Shown piece by piece: positions 1 to 6,656 of a DNA stretch of 6,656 nucleotides. The DNA is from Methylotenera sp. (GTDB lineage: Bacteria > Pseudomonadota > Gammaproteobacteria > Burkholderiales > Methylophilaceae): the NCBI GenBank assembly GCA_030693535.1, contig JAUYAL010000061.1, positions 1 to 6,656 on the forward strand, in the 5' to 3' direction. Within the stretch, counting starts at the first letter, position 1. Every line of letters starts with the position of its first letter. The translations under genes were made by a program, and so were the position numbers. The notes beneath the pieces are model-generated. The model did no database searches and was not told the DNA's origin. It saw only the letters and a list, made by a program, of their open reading frames with translations.

Positions 1-3000
1 ATGTGGTTTACCTAAAAAAATGGCTTTGGAATTATTCAAACCATTCATTTTCCATAAATTGGAAGTGTTAGGTATTGCGACAACGATTAAAGCTGCGAAG
101 AAAAAAGTAGAAGAAGAAGGACCAGAAGTTTGGGATATTCTTGAGGACGTCATCCGCGAGCACCCGGTATTACTAAACCGTGCGCCTACATTGCACCGTT
201 TAGGTATTCAAGCGTTCGAACCTATCTTGATTGAAGGTAAAGCAATCCAGTTGCATCCACTCGTCTGCGCGGCATTCAACGCCGACTTCGATGGTGACCA
301 AATGGCTGTTCACGTTCCATTGTCGCTAGAAGCGCAAATGGAAGCACGTACTTTAATGCTGGCATCTAATAATGTGCTTTCACCAGCAAACGGTGAGCCA
401 ATTATTGTGCCTTCACAAGATATCGTGCTGGGTCTTTACTACATGACGCGTGAAAGGGTAGCGGCACGTGGTGAAGGTATGCGCTTTGCAGATGTAAGCG
501 AAGTGCAGCGTGTGTTTGACCAAGGTTTAATTGATATTCATGCAAAAATTACCGTGCGTATTAAAGAGTACGAGTTAGATTTAGATGGTGTTAAAACTGA
601 AAAAACTAATCGCTATGAAACAACGGTAGGCCGTGCATTATTGTCACAAATTCTTCCTGCTGGTTTAGCCTACAGCAACCTTGATAAAGCCTTGAAAAAG
701 AAAGAGATTTCTAAGTTAATCAATGCTTCATTCCGTAAAGTGGGTATCCGTGAAACAGTTATTTTTGCTGACAAGCTAAAAGATGCAGGTTATTCATACG
801 CAACTAAAGCTGGTATTTCTATCAGTATTAACGACATGTTGGTGCCAAAAGAAAAAGGCGCGTTGATTGCAGCAGCTGAATCTGAAGTGAAAGAGATTGA
901 GGATCAGTACGTTTCAGGTTTAGTAACACACGGCGAACGCTACAATAAAGTGGTCGATATCTGGGGTCGTGCAAGCGACAAAGTTGCCGATGCTATGATG
1001 AAGCAACTGAAAGAAGAAGATGTATTAGATGCTGATGGCAAACAAGTAAAAGACAAAGCGGGTAAAGTGTTACGTCAAGAATCGTTCAATGCGATTTACA
1101 TGATGGCGGACTCTGGTGCACGTGGTTCTGCAGCACAGATTCGTCAGTTAGCTGGTATGCGCGGTTTGATGGCGAAACCAGATGGTTCTATTATTGAAAC
1201 ACCGATTAAAGCAAACTTCCGTGATGGCCTAAACGTGCTGCAATACTTTATTTCAACCCACGGTGCTCGTAAGGGTCTAGCCGATACTGCGTTGAAAACT
1301 GCGAACTCAGGTTATTTAACACGTCGTTTAGTCGATGTAACACAAGACTTAGTTGTGACTGAACATGATTGTGGTACAACAGACGGATTGGTTACTAAAG
1401 CCTTGGTAAAAGGTGGTGAAGTGATTGAGCCATTGCATGATCGTATTCTAGGTCGTACAGCAGCGCTTGATGTAATTAATCCAGAAACACAGGAAGTCAT
1501 TTACTCTGCGGGAACTTTGCTGACTGAGGATGAAGTAGAGCATATTGATGCGCTTGGTATTGACGAAGTGAAAGTACGTACAGCGCTGACTTGCGACACA
1601 CGTTACGGCATCTGTGCTAAATGTTATGGACGTGACTTAGGTCGCGGTAAATTGATTAGCATGGGTGAGGCAGTTGGTGTAATCGCGGCACAATCCATTG
1701 GCGAACCGGGTACACAGTTAACTATGCGTACGTTCCACATTGGTGGTGCAGCATCGCGTGCGGCTTCAGTTTCGCAGGTTGAAGGTAAGTCTAACGGTGT
1801 GTTGAACTTCACTTCTACGATGCGTTACGTAACGAATGCGCGTAATGAGCAAGTGGTGATTTCACGAAATGGTGAAGTAATTATTGCTGATGAAAACGGT
1901 CGTGAGCGTGAGCGTCATAAAGTGCCGTACGGTGCAACATTGCAAATTGCTGACGGTAAATCAGTAAAAGCGGGTCAAGCGATCGCAACATGGGATCCAC
2001 ATACTCGCCCAATTATTACTGAATACACGGGTCAAATTAAATTTGAAAACGTGGAAGAAGGGATTACCGTTGCTAAACAAATCGATGATGTGACTGGTTT
2101 GTCATCATTGGTGGTGATTGATCCTAAACAACGTGCTGGCCAAACTAAAGGCTTACGTCCACAAGTTAAATTGTTGGATGCAAACGGTGTTGAAGTAAAA
2201 ATTACTGGCAGTGAACAGTCAGTGAATACCACGTTCCAATTGGGTTGTATTATTACTGTTAAAGATGGTCAAGAGGTAGGCGTTGGTGAAGTAATTGCGC
2301 GTATTCCACAAGAGTCATCTAAAACACGTGATATTACTGGGGGTCTTCCACGCGTAGCGGAGTTGTTTGAAGCGCGTTCACCAAAAGATGCTGGTATGTT
2401 AGCTGAAGTGACGGGTACTGTTTCATTCGGTAAAGATACTAAGGGTAAACAACGCCTGGTGATTACTGATTTAGATGGTATTACCAGCGAATTCTTGATT
2501 CCTAAGGATAAACACGTAACGGCGCATGACGGCCAAGTGGTGACTAAAGGAGAAACTATTGTGGACGGCCCAGCTGAACCACAAGATATTTTACGCTTAC
2601 AAGGTCGCGAGGCGCTTGCACGTTATATTATCGATGAAGTGCAAGATGTGTACCGTTTACAAGGCGTTAAAATTAATGATAAGCATATTGAAGTGATTGT
2701 GCGTCAAATGTTGCGTCGTGTTCGTGTGACGGATGCTGGTGATACAAGCTTCATTATGGGTGAACAAGTAGAGCGTGCTGATTTATTGGCTAAAAATGAG
2801 GCTGTAATAGCGCTGAATCAACGTCCTGCTGAATTTGAATATGTATTGCTTGGTATTACTAAAGCATCACTATCAACAGATTCGTTTATTTCAGCTGCAT
2901 CATTCCAAGAAACAACTCGTGTTCTAACTGAAGCTGCTATTTTAGGTAAACGTGATGAACTTCGTGGGTTGAAAGAAAATGTGATTGTCGGACGATTGAT

Positions 3001-3151
3001 TCCAGCAGGTACTGGTTTGGCATATCACGATGCACGTAAGGGTGCCGCGATTGCTGGTAGTGTTTCAGCTAAAGAAATTCCAGCTGAAGCATTATTTACA
3101 ACTGTTGAGGAAGCTGTAGCAGAAATAGTCGGTGAGGTTGCATCAGAATAA
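1..3151 (+). CDS. rpoC: DNA-directed RNA polymerase subunit beta' (5' partial)
   Basis: This is the largest catalytic subunit of RNA polymerase, which forms the active centre with beta. The reading frame is open from base 2 (CGLPKK precedes the Met at base 20), so that Met is internal and, by comparison with E. coli, about 365 N-terminal residues (first zinc ribbon, clamp, lid, rudder) lie outside the window. Numbering from the Met at base 20: [13 protein letters not shown] at 54-66; the Mg-binding loop NADFDGDQ with Asp89, Asp91 and Asp93 (bases 278-301); the bridge helix from [18 protein letters not shown] (bases 1103 on); the second zinc site Cys451, Cys525, Cys532 and Cys535; the trigger-loop segment [11 protein letters not shown] with His573; a long proteobacterial-type insertion at about 580-765; trigger-loop return DITGGLPRV from 771; conserved C-terminal block LLGITKASL from 943. 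The tail is acidic and ends at TAA 3149-3151. Implied full length is about 1,414 residues, near E. coli's 1,407. Identification is secure. Confidence 0.98.
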   Translation, partial: CGLPKKMALELFKPFIFHKLEVLGIATTIKAAKKKVEEEGPEVWDILEDVIREHPVLLNRAPTLHRLGIQAFEPILIEGKAIQLHPLVCAAFNADFDGDQMAVHVPLSLEAQMEARTLMLASNNVLSPANGEPIIVPSQDIVLGLYYMTRERVAARGEGMRFADVSEVQRVFDQGLIDIHAKITVRIKEYELDLDGVKTEKTNRYETTVGRALLSQILPAGLAYSNLDKALKKKEISKLINASFRKVGIRETVIFADKLKDAGYSYATKAGISISINDMLVPKEKGALIAAAESEVKEIEDQYVSGLVTHGERYNKVVDIWGRASDKVADAMMKQLKEEDVLDADGKQVKDKAGKVLRQESFNAIYMMADSGARGSAAQIRQLAGMRGLMAKPDGSIIETPIKANFRDGLNVLQYFISTHGARKGLADTALKTANSGYLTRRLVDVTQDLVVTEHDCGTTDGLVTKALVKGGEVIEPLHDRILGRTAALDVINPETQEVIYSAGTLLTEDEVEHIDALGIDEVKVRTALTCDTRYGICAKCYGRDLGRGKLISMGEAVGVIAAQSIGEPGTQLTMRTFHIGGAASRAASVSQVEGKSNGVLNFTSTMRYVTNARNEQVVISRNGEVIIADENGRERERHKVPYGATLQIADGKSVKAGQAIATWDPHTRPIITEYTGQIKFENVEEGITVAKQIDDVTGLSSLVVIDPKQRAGQTKGLRPQVKLLDANGVEVKITGSEQSVNTTFQLGCIITVKDGQEVGVGEVIARIPQESSKTRDITGGLPRVAELFEARSPKDAGMLAEVTGTVSFGKDTKGKQRLVITDLDGITSEFLIPKDKHVTAHDGQVVTKGETIVDGPAEPQDILRLQGREALARYIIDEVQDVYRLQGVKINDKHIEVIVRQMLRRVRVTDAGDTSFIMGEQVERADLLAKNEAVIALNQRPAEFEYVLLGITKASLSTDSFISAASFQETTRVLTEAAILGKRDELRGLKENVIVGRLIPAGTGLAYHDARKGAAIAGSVSAKEIPAEALFTTVEEAVAEIVGEVASE

Positions 3152-3171
3152 ATCAAGTAAGGTACATGTAA

Positions 3172-3205
3172 TATTAAGCCTTGACAAAAAATGCAAGGCT
3201 TAATA
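3172..3205. repeat. Perfect 12-bp inverted repeat after rpoC
   Basis: TATTAAGCCTTG (3172-3183) is exactly complementary to CAAGGCTTAATA (3194-3205), with a 10-nt loop. It starts 20 nt after the rpoC stop. As RNA it would form a strong hairpin at the end of the rpoBC message. The nearest T-run (3216-3220) is 10 nt past the stem, so it is not a canonical intrinsic terminator; it could be a 3'-end stabilising or processing structure. As DNA it overlaps the -35 box and the first two bases of the -10 box of the rpsL promoter. Its arms are centred 22 bp apart, about two helical turns, so a protein operator is also possible. The repeat is seen directly; its role is inferred. Confidence 0.8.
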
Positions 3206-3209
3206 GAAT
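3181..3209 (+). promoter_or_regulatory. Sigma70-type promoter for the str operon (rpsL)
   Basis: A perfect -35 hexamer TTGACA (3181-3186) is separated by exactly 17 nt from TAGAAT (3204-3209), a 5-of-6 match to the -10 consensus. Transcription would be expected to start near 3215-3217, giving a leader of about 120 nt before rpsL. The position, just after rpoC and ahead of a ribosomal protein operon, is where a strong growth-related promoter is expected. The start site is not confirmed, and the operon may also be read through from rpoBC. Confidence 0.75.
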
Positions 3210-3220
3210 GCTTGGTTTTT

Positions 3221-3273
3221 CAGAATAGCTAAATTGTCAATCAATGATATAGGCTATTCTGGCTGTGCTTTTT
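3221..3273 (+). terminator. Terminator- or attenuator-like hairpin in the rpsL leader
   Basis: CAGAATAGC (3221-3229) pairs perfectly with GCTATTCTG (3253-3261) around a 23-nt loop, with one further possible T-G wobble at the loop side. Seven bases later comes TTTTT (3269-3273), then A and TTTT. It resembles a weak rho-independent terminator, but the gap before the T-run and the modest GC content of the stem are not ideal. Because the predicted rpsL transcript starts near 3216, the hairpin would lie at its extreme 5' end. It could therefore attenuate or protect the str mRNA as well as trim read-through from rpoC. The structure is visible; its function is inferred. Confidence 0.45.
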
Positions 3274-3274
3274 A

Positions 3275-3306
3275 TTTTGAAGTACAAGTGTATTTAGAAG
3301 TGCAAG
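3275..3306. repeat. Short degenerate direct repeat in the rpsL leader
   Basis: TTTTGAAGTACAAG (3275-3288) and TTTAGAAGTGCAAG (3293-3306) match at 12 of 14 positions and are offset by 18 nt. The units sit between the leader hairpin and the rpsL ribosome binding site. It may be a decayed 18-bp tandem duplication, or chance in AT-rich DNA. No function can be assigned. Confidence 0.4.
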
Positions 3307-3324
3307 AATTTAAAAACATTATTA

Positions 3325-3329
3325 GAGGT
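3325..3329 (+). promoter_or_regulatory. Ribosome binding site of rpsL
   Basis: GAGGT, a five-base match to the Shine-Dalgarno sequence, lies 8 nt before the ATG at 3338. The spacing supports this ATG as the start. Confidence 0.8.
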
Positions 3330-3337
3330 TATAGGCA

Positions 3338-3724
3338 ATGCCAACCATCAATCAGTTAATACGTAAGCCACGCGCTAAAGTGGTTACAAAAAGTAAAGTG
3401 CCAGCGCTTGAATCATGCCCACAAAAACGTGGTGTTTGTACGCGTGTTTATACCACTACACCTAAAAAGCCTAACTCAGCTTTACGTAAAGTTGCAAAAG
3501 TACGCTTGACCAATGGCTACGAAGTGATTAGCTATATTGGCGGTGAAGGTCATAACTTGCAAGAGCATAGTGTCGTGCTATTGCGTGGCGGTCGTGTGAA
3601 GGATTTGCCGGGTGTGCGTTATCATATGGTGCGTGGTAGCTTGGATACAGCGGGTGTTAAAGATCGTAAGCAGTCGCGTTCTAAATACGGAGCTAAACGT
3701 CCTAAAGAAGCTAAAGCAAAATAA
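3338..3724 (+). CDS. rpsL: 30S ribosomal protein S12
   Basis: S12 lies at the decoding centre of the 30S subunit, where it helps monitor codon-anticodon pairing and is the classic determinant of streptomycin sensitivity. The 128-residue product is a few residues longer than E. coli S12 (124), the difference being a lysine-rich C-terminal extension. It carries [20 protein letters not shown], with Lys43 in place, and [13 protein letters not shown], with Lys88, Asp89 and Pro91. These match the wild-type, streptomycin-sensitive state at the usual resistance positions; Asp89 is the residue methylthiolated by RimO in many bacteria. The N-terminus [12 protein letters not shown] resembles betaproteobacterial S12. 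The ATG has a well-placed GAGGT. It is the first gene of the str operon, 186 nt after rpoC and 98 nt before rpsG. Confidence 0.98.
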   Translation: MPTINQLIRKPRAKVVTKSKVPALESCPQKRGVCTRVYTTTPKKPNSALRKVAKVRLTNGYEVISYIGGEGHNLQEHSVVLLRGGRVKDLPGVRYHMVRGSLDTAGVKDRKQSRSKYGAKRPKEAKAK

Positions 3725-3822
3725 TTTTAAGTGGATTTAGTAGTTAAATTTAATCAATAGCGGCTTACCAAAAGCCTTGCTCGTGCAGTTGCTAGCAAAA
3801 CATTTTAAGAATAGAGAAAATA
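3725..3822 (+). promoter_or_regulatory. rpsL-rpsG intercistronic region, candidate S7 autoregulatory site
   Basis: This 98-nt spacer is close in length to the E. coli S12-S7 intercistronic region, which S7 binds to repress translation of its own operon. It contains a small hairpin, GGCTT (3762-3766) with AAGCC (3772-3776), followed by TTGCT (3777-3781), which can pair with AGCAA (3794-3798). An alternative is the 10-bp palindrome TTGCTAGCAA (3789-3798). Ahead of rpsG there is only a weak Shine-Dalgarno sequence (AGAGA, 3813-3817), which fits translation of S7 depending on coupling or on structure in the spacer. S7 binding here is inferred by position and not shown by sequence identity. Confidence 0.45.
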
Positions 3823-4293
3823 ATGCCAAGACGTAGAGAAGTCCCCAAGCGCAACATTCTTCCAGATCCTAAATTTGGAAGTCAAGAAGTGTCAAAATTT
3901 GTAAACGTACTAATGACGGGTGGTAAAAAATCTGTTGCAGAGCGTATTTTATACGGTGCGTTTGATCAAATTACATCTAAAACAGGTAAAGATGCTTTGG
4001 AGGTGTTTACCCTTGCGCTAACAAACTTACGTCCTTTAGTTGAAGTTAAAAGCCGTCGCGTTGGTGGTGCTAACTATCAAGTGCCAGTTGAAGTACGTCC
4101 TAATCGTCGTAGTGCCTTGGCGATGCGTTGGATGCGTGATGCGGCGCGTAAACGTGGTGAAAAGTCAATGGGCTTGCGTTTAGCGGCTGAATTAACTGAA
4201 GCTTCTGAAGGTCGTGGTTCAGCAATGAAAAAACGTGAGGAAGTTCACCGTATGGCAGAAGCGAATAAAGCATTCTCACATTTTAGATTCTAA
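3823..4293 (+). CDS. rpsG: 30S ribosomal protein S7
   Basis: S7 is a primary assembly protein that binds the 3' major domain of 16S rRNA and nucleates the head of the 30S subunit, near the E-site tRNA. The 156-residue product has the usual length of short-form S7. Visible signatures are the basic N-terminus [20 protein letters not shown], the helix [15 protein letters not shown], the RNA-contacting beta-hairpin [14 protein letters not shown] (80-93) with [11 protein letters not shown] after it, and the C-terminal [20 protein letters not shown]. The start is fixed by the conserved MPRRR, although the upstream Shine-Dalgarno match is poor (GAG at 3814-3816). That is compatible with coupling to rpsL translation. 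In E. coli, S7 is the regulator of this operon. Identification is secure. Confidence 0.98.
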   Translation: MPRRREVPKRNILPDPKFGSQEVSKFVNVLMTGGKKSVAERILYGAFDQITSKTGKDALEVFTLALTNLRPLVEVKSRRVGGANYQVPVEVRPNRRSALAMRWMRDAARKRGEKSMGLRLAAELTEASEGRGSAMKKREEVHRMAEANKAFSHFRF

Positions 4294-4312
4294 TATTTGA
4301 ATGTTGTTTGGT

Positions 4313-4336
4313 TGGCCTAAGTAAGTACTTATGCCA
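4313..4336 (+). other. Imperfect hairpin in the rpsG-fusA spacer
   Basis: TGGC (4313-4316) pairs with GCCA (4333-4336), followed by one C/T mismatch and then TAAGT (4318-4322) with ACTTA (4327-4331), leaving a 4-nt loop. It starts 19 nt after the rpsG stop. Only three T residues follow, so it is unlikely to stop transcription efficiently. A role in mRNA processing, stability or partial attenuation between the ribosomal protein genes and fusA is possible. I see no convincing promoter in this 96-nt spacer. Confidence 0.45.
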
Positions 4337-4376
4337 TTTGTATCGCTCTTTAAGAATTTAAGCAATAATATTAAGT

Positions 4377-4392
4377 AAAGGTAATAGCCGTG
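4377..4392 (+). promoter_or_regulatory. Ribosome binding site and GTG start of fusA
   Basis: AAAGG (4377-4381) is followed by an 8-nt spacer and GTG at 4390. Upstream in frame there is a TAA at 4372-4374 and no ATG after it, and the next in-frame Met is residue 50, beyond the P-loop. The GTG is therefore the only start that keeps the conserved EF-G N-terminus. Confidence 0.85.
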
Positions 4393-6480
4393 GCTCGTAT
4401 AACCCCTATTGAACGCTATCGTAACATTGGTATTTCTGCACACATTGATGCAGGTAAAACTACAACGACTGAACGCATCTTGTTTTACACAGGTGTAAAC
4501 CACAAAATTGGTGAAGTGCACAATGGTGCTGCAACAATGGACTGGATGGAGCAGGAGCAAGAGCGTGGCATTACTATTACTTCCGCAGCAACTACTTGCT
4601 TTTGGAAAGGTATGGCTGGTCAATTCGATCAACATCGTATTAATATTATTGATACTCCAGGCCACGTTGACTTTACGATTGAAGTAGAGCGTTCAATGCG
4701 TGTGCTTGATGGTGCATGTATGGTGTATTGCGCTGTGGGTGGTGTTCAACCTCAGTCAGAAACTGTATGGCGCCAAGCAAATAAATACAAGGTACCACGT
4801 TTAGCTTTCGTGAATAAAATGGACCGTGCTGGTGCAAACTTCTTTAAAGTGTACGATCAAATGCGTGCACGTCTAAAAGCAAATCCAATCCCATTGCAAG
4901 TGCCTATTGGTGCTGAAGAAAAGTTTGAAGGTGTTGTCGACCTTATCAAAATGAAAGCCATTTATTGGGATGATGCTTCACAGGGTATGAAGTTTGATTA
5001 TCGTGAAATTCCAGCTGACTTAAAAGCTGAATGTGATAAGTGGCGTGAAAATATGGTGGAAGCTGCTGCTGAAGCTAACGAAGAGTTAATGAATAAGTAC
5101 CTTGAAGAGGGTGACTTAACTGAAGAAGAAATAATGGCTGGTTTGCGTATTCGTACTATTGCTTTTGAGATTGTGCCGATGGTCTGTGGTTCAGCTTTCA
5201 AAAACAAAGGCGTTCAAGCGATGTTGGATAAAGTTGTTGAGTTAATGCCAGCTCCAACAGACATTCCACCAACTAAAGCTGAAGACGGAGATGGTAATGA
5301 AATCCGTCTTAAGGCGTCTGATGACGAGAAATTCTCAGCATTGGCCTTCAAGATTATGACCGACCCGTTCGTTGGTCAATTGATTTTCTTCCGCGTATAT
5401 TCAGGTGTGATTAATGCAGGTGATACTGTTTACAACCCAATTAAGGGTAAAAAAGAACGTATCGGCCGTATCGTGCAAATGCACGCAAACACACGTGAGC
5501 CTTTAACTGAGGTTCGTGCAGGTGATATTGCTGCTGCTATCGGTTTGAAAGAGGCGACTACTGGTGATACCTTATGTAGCGTAAATGAAGAAATTATTCT
5601 TGAGCGTATGATTTTCCCTGAGCCAGTGATTCACGTTGCGGTTGAACCTAAAACAAAAGCTGACCAAGAAAAAATGGGTGTTGCTTTAAATCGTTTGGCG
5701 CAAGAAGATCCTTCATTCCGTGTTAAAACTGATGAGGAAACTAACCAAACTATTATTTCCGGTATGGGTGAGTTACATCTCGAAATTTTAGTTGATCGTA
5801 TGCGTCGTGAATTTAACGTTGAAGCTAATGTTGGTGCGCCACAAGTGGCATACCGTGAAGCGATTAAAAAGAAAGTTGAAGTAGAAGGTAAATTTGTTAA
5901 GCAGTCTGGTGGTAAAGGTCAATATGGTCATGTATGGCTAATCATGGAGCCAAACGAGCCAGGTAAGGGGTTTGAGTTTATTGATGCGATTAAAGGTGGT
6001 ACTGTGCCTCGCGAATTTATCCCTGCGGTAGAAAAAGGTTTGCGCGAAACTATTCCATCTGGCGTGCTGGCTGGCTTCCCAGTGGTTGATGTTAAAGTGA
6101 CCTTGTTCGACGGTTCATACCATGACGTTGATTCAAACGAAAATGCATTTAAAATGGCCGCCTCAATCGGTTTTAAAGATGGTATGCGTAAGGCAGATCC
6201 AATCTTGCTAGAGCCAATGATGGCTGTGGAAGTTGAAACGCCTGAAGATTACATGGGTGACATCATGGGTGACTTGTCATCTCGTCGTGGCATGATTCAA
6301 GGTATGGAAGACAATGCAACCGGTAAAGTGTTGCGTGCTGAAGTGCCGTTAGCTGAGATGTTTGGCTACTCAACAACTGTGCGCTCATTGTCACAAGGTC
6401 GTGCAAGCTATAGCATGGAATTTAAGCATTACACAGAAGCACCAAGAAATGTGGCTGAAGCCATTATGAACAAGAAGTAA
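4390..6480 (+). CDS. fusA: Translation elongation factor G (EF-G)
   Basis: EF-G is the ribosome-dependent GTPase that moves tRNA and mRNA after peptide bond formation and acts with RRF in ribosome recycling. The 696-residue product has the normal bacterial length (E. coli 704). The G-motifs are all present: P-loop AHIDAGKTT (17-25), switch I RGITITSA with Thr62, switch [10 protein letters not shown] (88-95) with catalytic-type His92, NKMD (142-145) and CGSAFKN (266-272). Domain II follows ([14 protein letters not shown] onward), then domain III ([12 protein letters not shown]), domain IV with [13 protein letters not shown] and the tip HDVDSNE (His578), and domain V ([14 protein letters not shown] to GRASYSMEF). 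Translation starts at GTG, supported by AAAGG. It lies 96 nt after rpsG and 36 nt before tuf, with no terminator between, so it is co-transcribed. It resembles the canonical str-operon EF-G, not a divergent paralogue. Confidence 0.98.
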   Translation: MARITPIERYRNIGISAHIDAGKTTTTERILFYTGVNHKIGEVHNGAATMDWMEQEQERGITITSAATTCFWKGMAGQFDQHRINIIDTPGHVDFTIEVERSMRVLDGACMVYCAVGGVQPQSETVWRQANKYKVPRLAFVNKMDRAGANFFKVYDQMRARLKANPIPLQVPIGAEEKFEGVVDLIKMKAIYWDDASQGMKFDYREIPADLKAECDKWRENMVEAAAEANEELMNKYLEEGDLTEEEIMAGLRIRTIAFEIVPMVCGSAFKNKGVQAMLDKVVELMPAPTDIPPTKAEDGDGNEIRLKASDDEKFSALAFKIMTDPFVGQLIFFRVYSGVINAGDTVYNPIKGKKERIGRIVQMHANTREPLTEVRAGDIAAAIGLKEATTGDTLCSVNEEIILERMIFPEPVIHVAVEPKTKADQEKMGVALNRLAQEDPSFRVKTDEETNQTIISGMGELHLEILVDRMRREFNVEANVGAPQVAYREAIKKKVEVEGKFVKQSGGKGQYGHVWLIMEPNEPGKGFEFIDAIKGGTVPREFIPAVEKGLRETIPSGVLAGFPVVDVKVTLFDGSYHDVDSNENAFKMAASIGFKDGMRKADPILLEPMMAVEVETPEDYMGDIMGDLSSRRGMIQGMEDNATGKVLRAEVPLAEMFGYSTTVRSLSQGRASYSMEFKHYTEAPRNVAEAIMNKK

Positions 6481-6504
6481 TAAGCACTTTATATATTGAA
6501 TTTA

Positions 6505-6509
6505 AAGGA
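6505..6509 (+). promoter_or_regulatory. Ribosome binding site of tuf
   Basis: AAGGA lies 7 nt before the ATG at 6517, a strong and well-spaced Shine-Dalgarno match suited to a highly expressed gene. The whole fusA-tuf spacer is only 36 nt and holds no clear promoter or terminator. Confidence 0.8.
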
Positions 6510-6516
6510 AAATTAA

Positions 6517-6656
6517 ATGGCAAAAGGTAAATTCGAACGTACCAAACCGCACGTCAACGTAGGCACTATTGGCCACGTGGATCATGGTAAAACAACACTA
6601 ACAGCAGCGATTACGACAATTCTGTCTAAAAAATTCGGTGGTGAAGCAAAAGCTTA
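6517..6656 (+). CDS. tuf: Translation elongation factor Tu (3' partial)
   Basis: EF-Tu is the GTPase that delivers aminoacyl-tRNA to the ribosomal A site. Only the first 46 codons and two further bases are present. The frame opens [20 protein letters not shown] and contains the P-loop GHVDHGKT (19-26) with Lys25 and Thr26, followed by [20 protein letters not shown]. This is a typical proteobacterial EF-Tu N-terminus. It is the last visible gene of the rpsL-rpsG-fusA-tuf operon and runs off the window end; nothing suggests that it is truncated in the genome. Many proteobacteria carry two nearly identical tuf genes, so the copy number cannot be judged here. Confidence 0.97.
   Translation, partial: MAKGKFERTKPHVNVGTIGHVDHGKTTLTAAITTILSKKFGGEAKA

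Noticed and set aside
20..22. ATG at base 20 as the start of rpoC
   Set aside because: The frame is open upstream to the window edge and the preceding CGLPKK is conserved beta' sequence, so the gene starts outside the window.
1312..2232. Three short minus-strand frames inside rpoC
   Set aside because: They are 62-66 codons, antisense to a strongly conserved gene, and have no recognisable product.
3244..3252. Minimal ATG-ATA-TAG open frame in the rpsL leader
   Set aside because: It has no Shine-Dalgarno sequence, lies in the loop of the leader hairpin, and is easily explained by chance.
4276..4665. 129-codon minus-strand open frame over the rpsG-fusA junction
   Set aside because: It overlaps the conserved fusA N-terminus and the spacer, its translation resembles no family I recognise, and it is cysteine- and serine-rich as expected of an antisense shadow.
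4998..5207. 69-codon minus-strand frame inside fusA
   Set aside because: It is an antisense shadow of the EF-G G domain, with no recognisable product.
6490..6495. TATATT as a -10 box of a separate tuf promoter
   Set aside because: No acceptable -35 hexamer lies at 16-18 nt upstream.
1..6656. Mobile element, CRISPR array, tRNA, defence or otherwise novel gene system
   Set aside because: All coding capacity is taken by five conserved housekeeping genes. The spacers are at most 186 nt and hold no repeat array, tRNA-like fold or transposon end that I can see.

Overview
The window is a housekeeping transcription/translation cluster read entirely on the + strand: the 3' three quarters of rpoC (RNA polymerase beta'), then the str operon rpsL (S12), rpsG (S7) and fusA (EF-G), and the first 46 codons of tuf (EF-Tu). 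Gene identities come from recognisable protein signatures: the NADFDGDQ catalytic loop of beta', the S12 decoding-centre loops, the S7 beta-hairpin, the full set of EF-G G-motifs and the EF-Tu P-loop. All frames are intact. Both ends are cut by the window edge, so rpoC lacks its start and tuf lacks its end.

The protein sequences and layout suggest a betaproteobacterium. rpoC is followed directly by rpsL-rpsG-fusA-tuf, S12 begins [12 protein letters not shown], and beta' carries the large proteobacterial insertion inside the trigger loop. The DNA is fairly AT-rich by eye (not computed) and favours A/T-ending codons, which would fit a low-GC lineage such as Methylophilaceae. That family-level guess rests on memory of related proteins and is only moderately supported.

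Layout: rpoC 1-3151; a 186-nt spacer with an almost consensus sigma70 promoter embedded in a perfect 12-bp inverted repeat, then a terminator- or attenuator-like hairpin and a short degenerate direct repeat; rpsL 3338-3724; a 98-nt spacer with small hairpins, in the position where S7 autoregulates the operon in E. coli; rpsG 3823-4293; a 96-nt spacer with one imperfect hairpin; fusA 4390-6480 (GTG start); a 36-nt spacer; tuf from 6517. No gene-free stretch exceeds 186 nt.

The genes work together in gene expression: beta' forms the RNA polymerase active centre, S12 and S7 build the decoding and head regions of the 30S subunit, EF-Tu delivers aminoacyl-tRNA and EF-G translocates the ribosome. 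I found no mobile element, CRISPR array, defence system or unknown gene. The points worth a second look are all regulatory and lie in the spacers, mainly the promoter-dyad arrangement ahead of rpsL.
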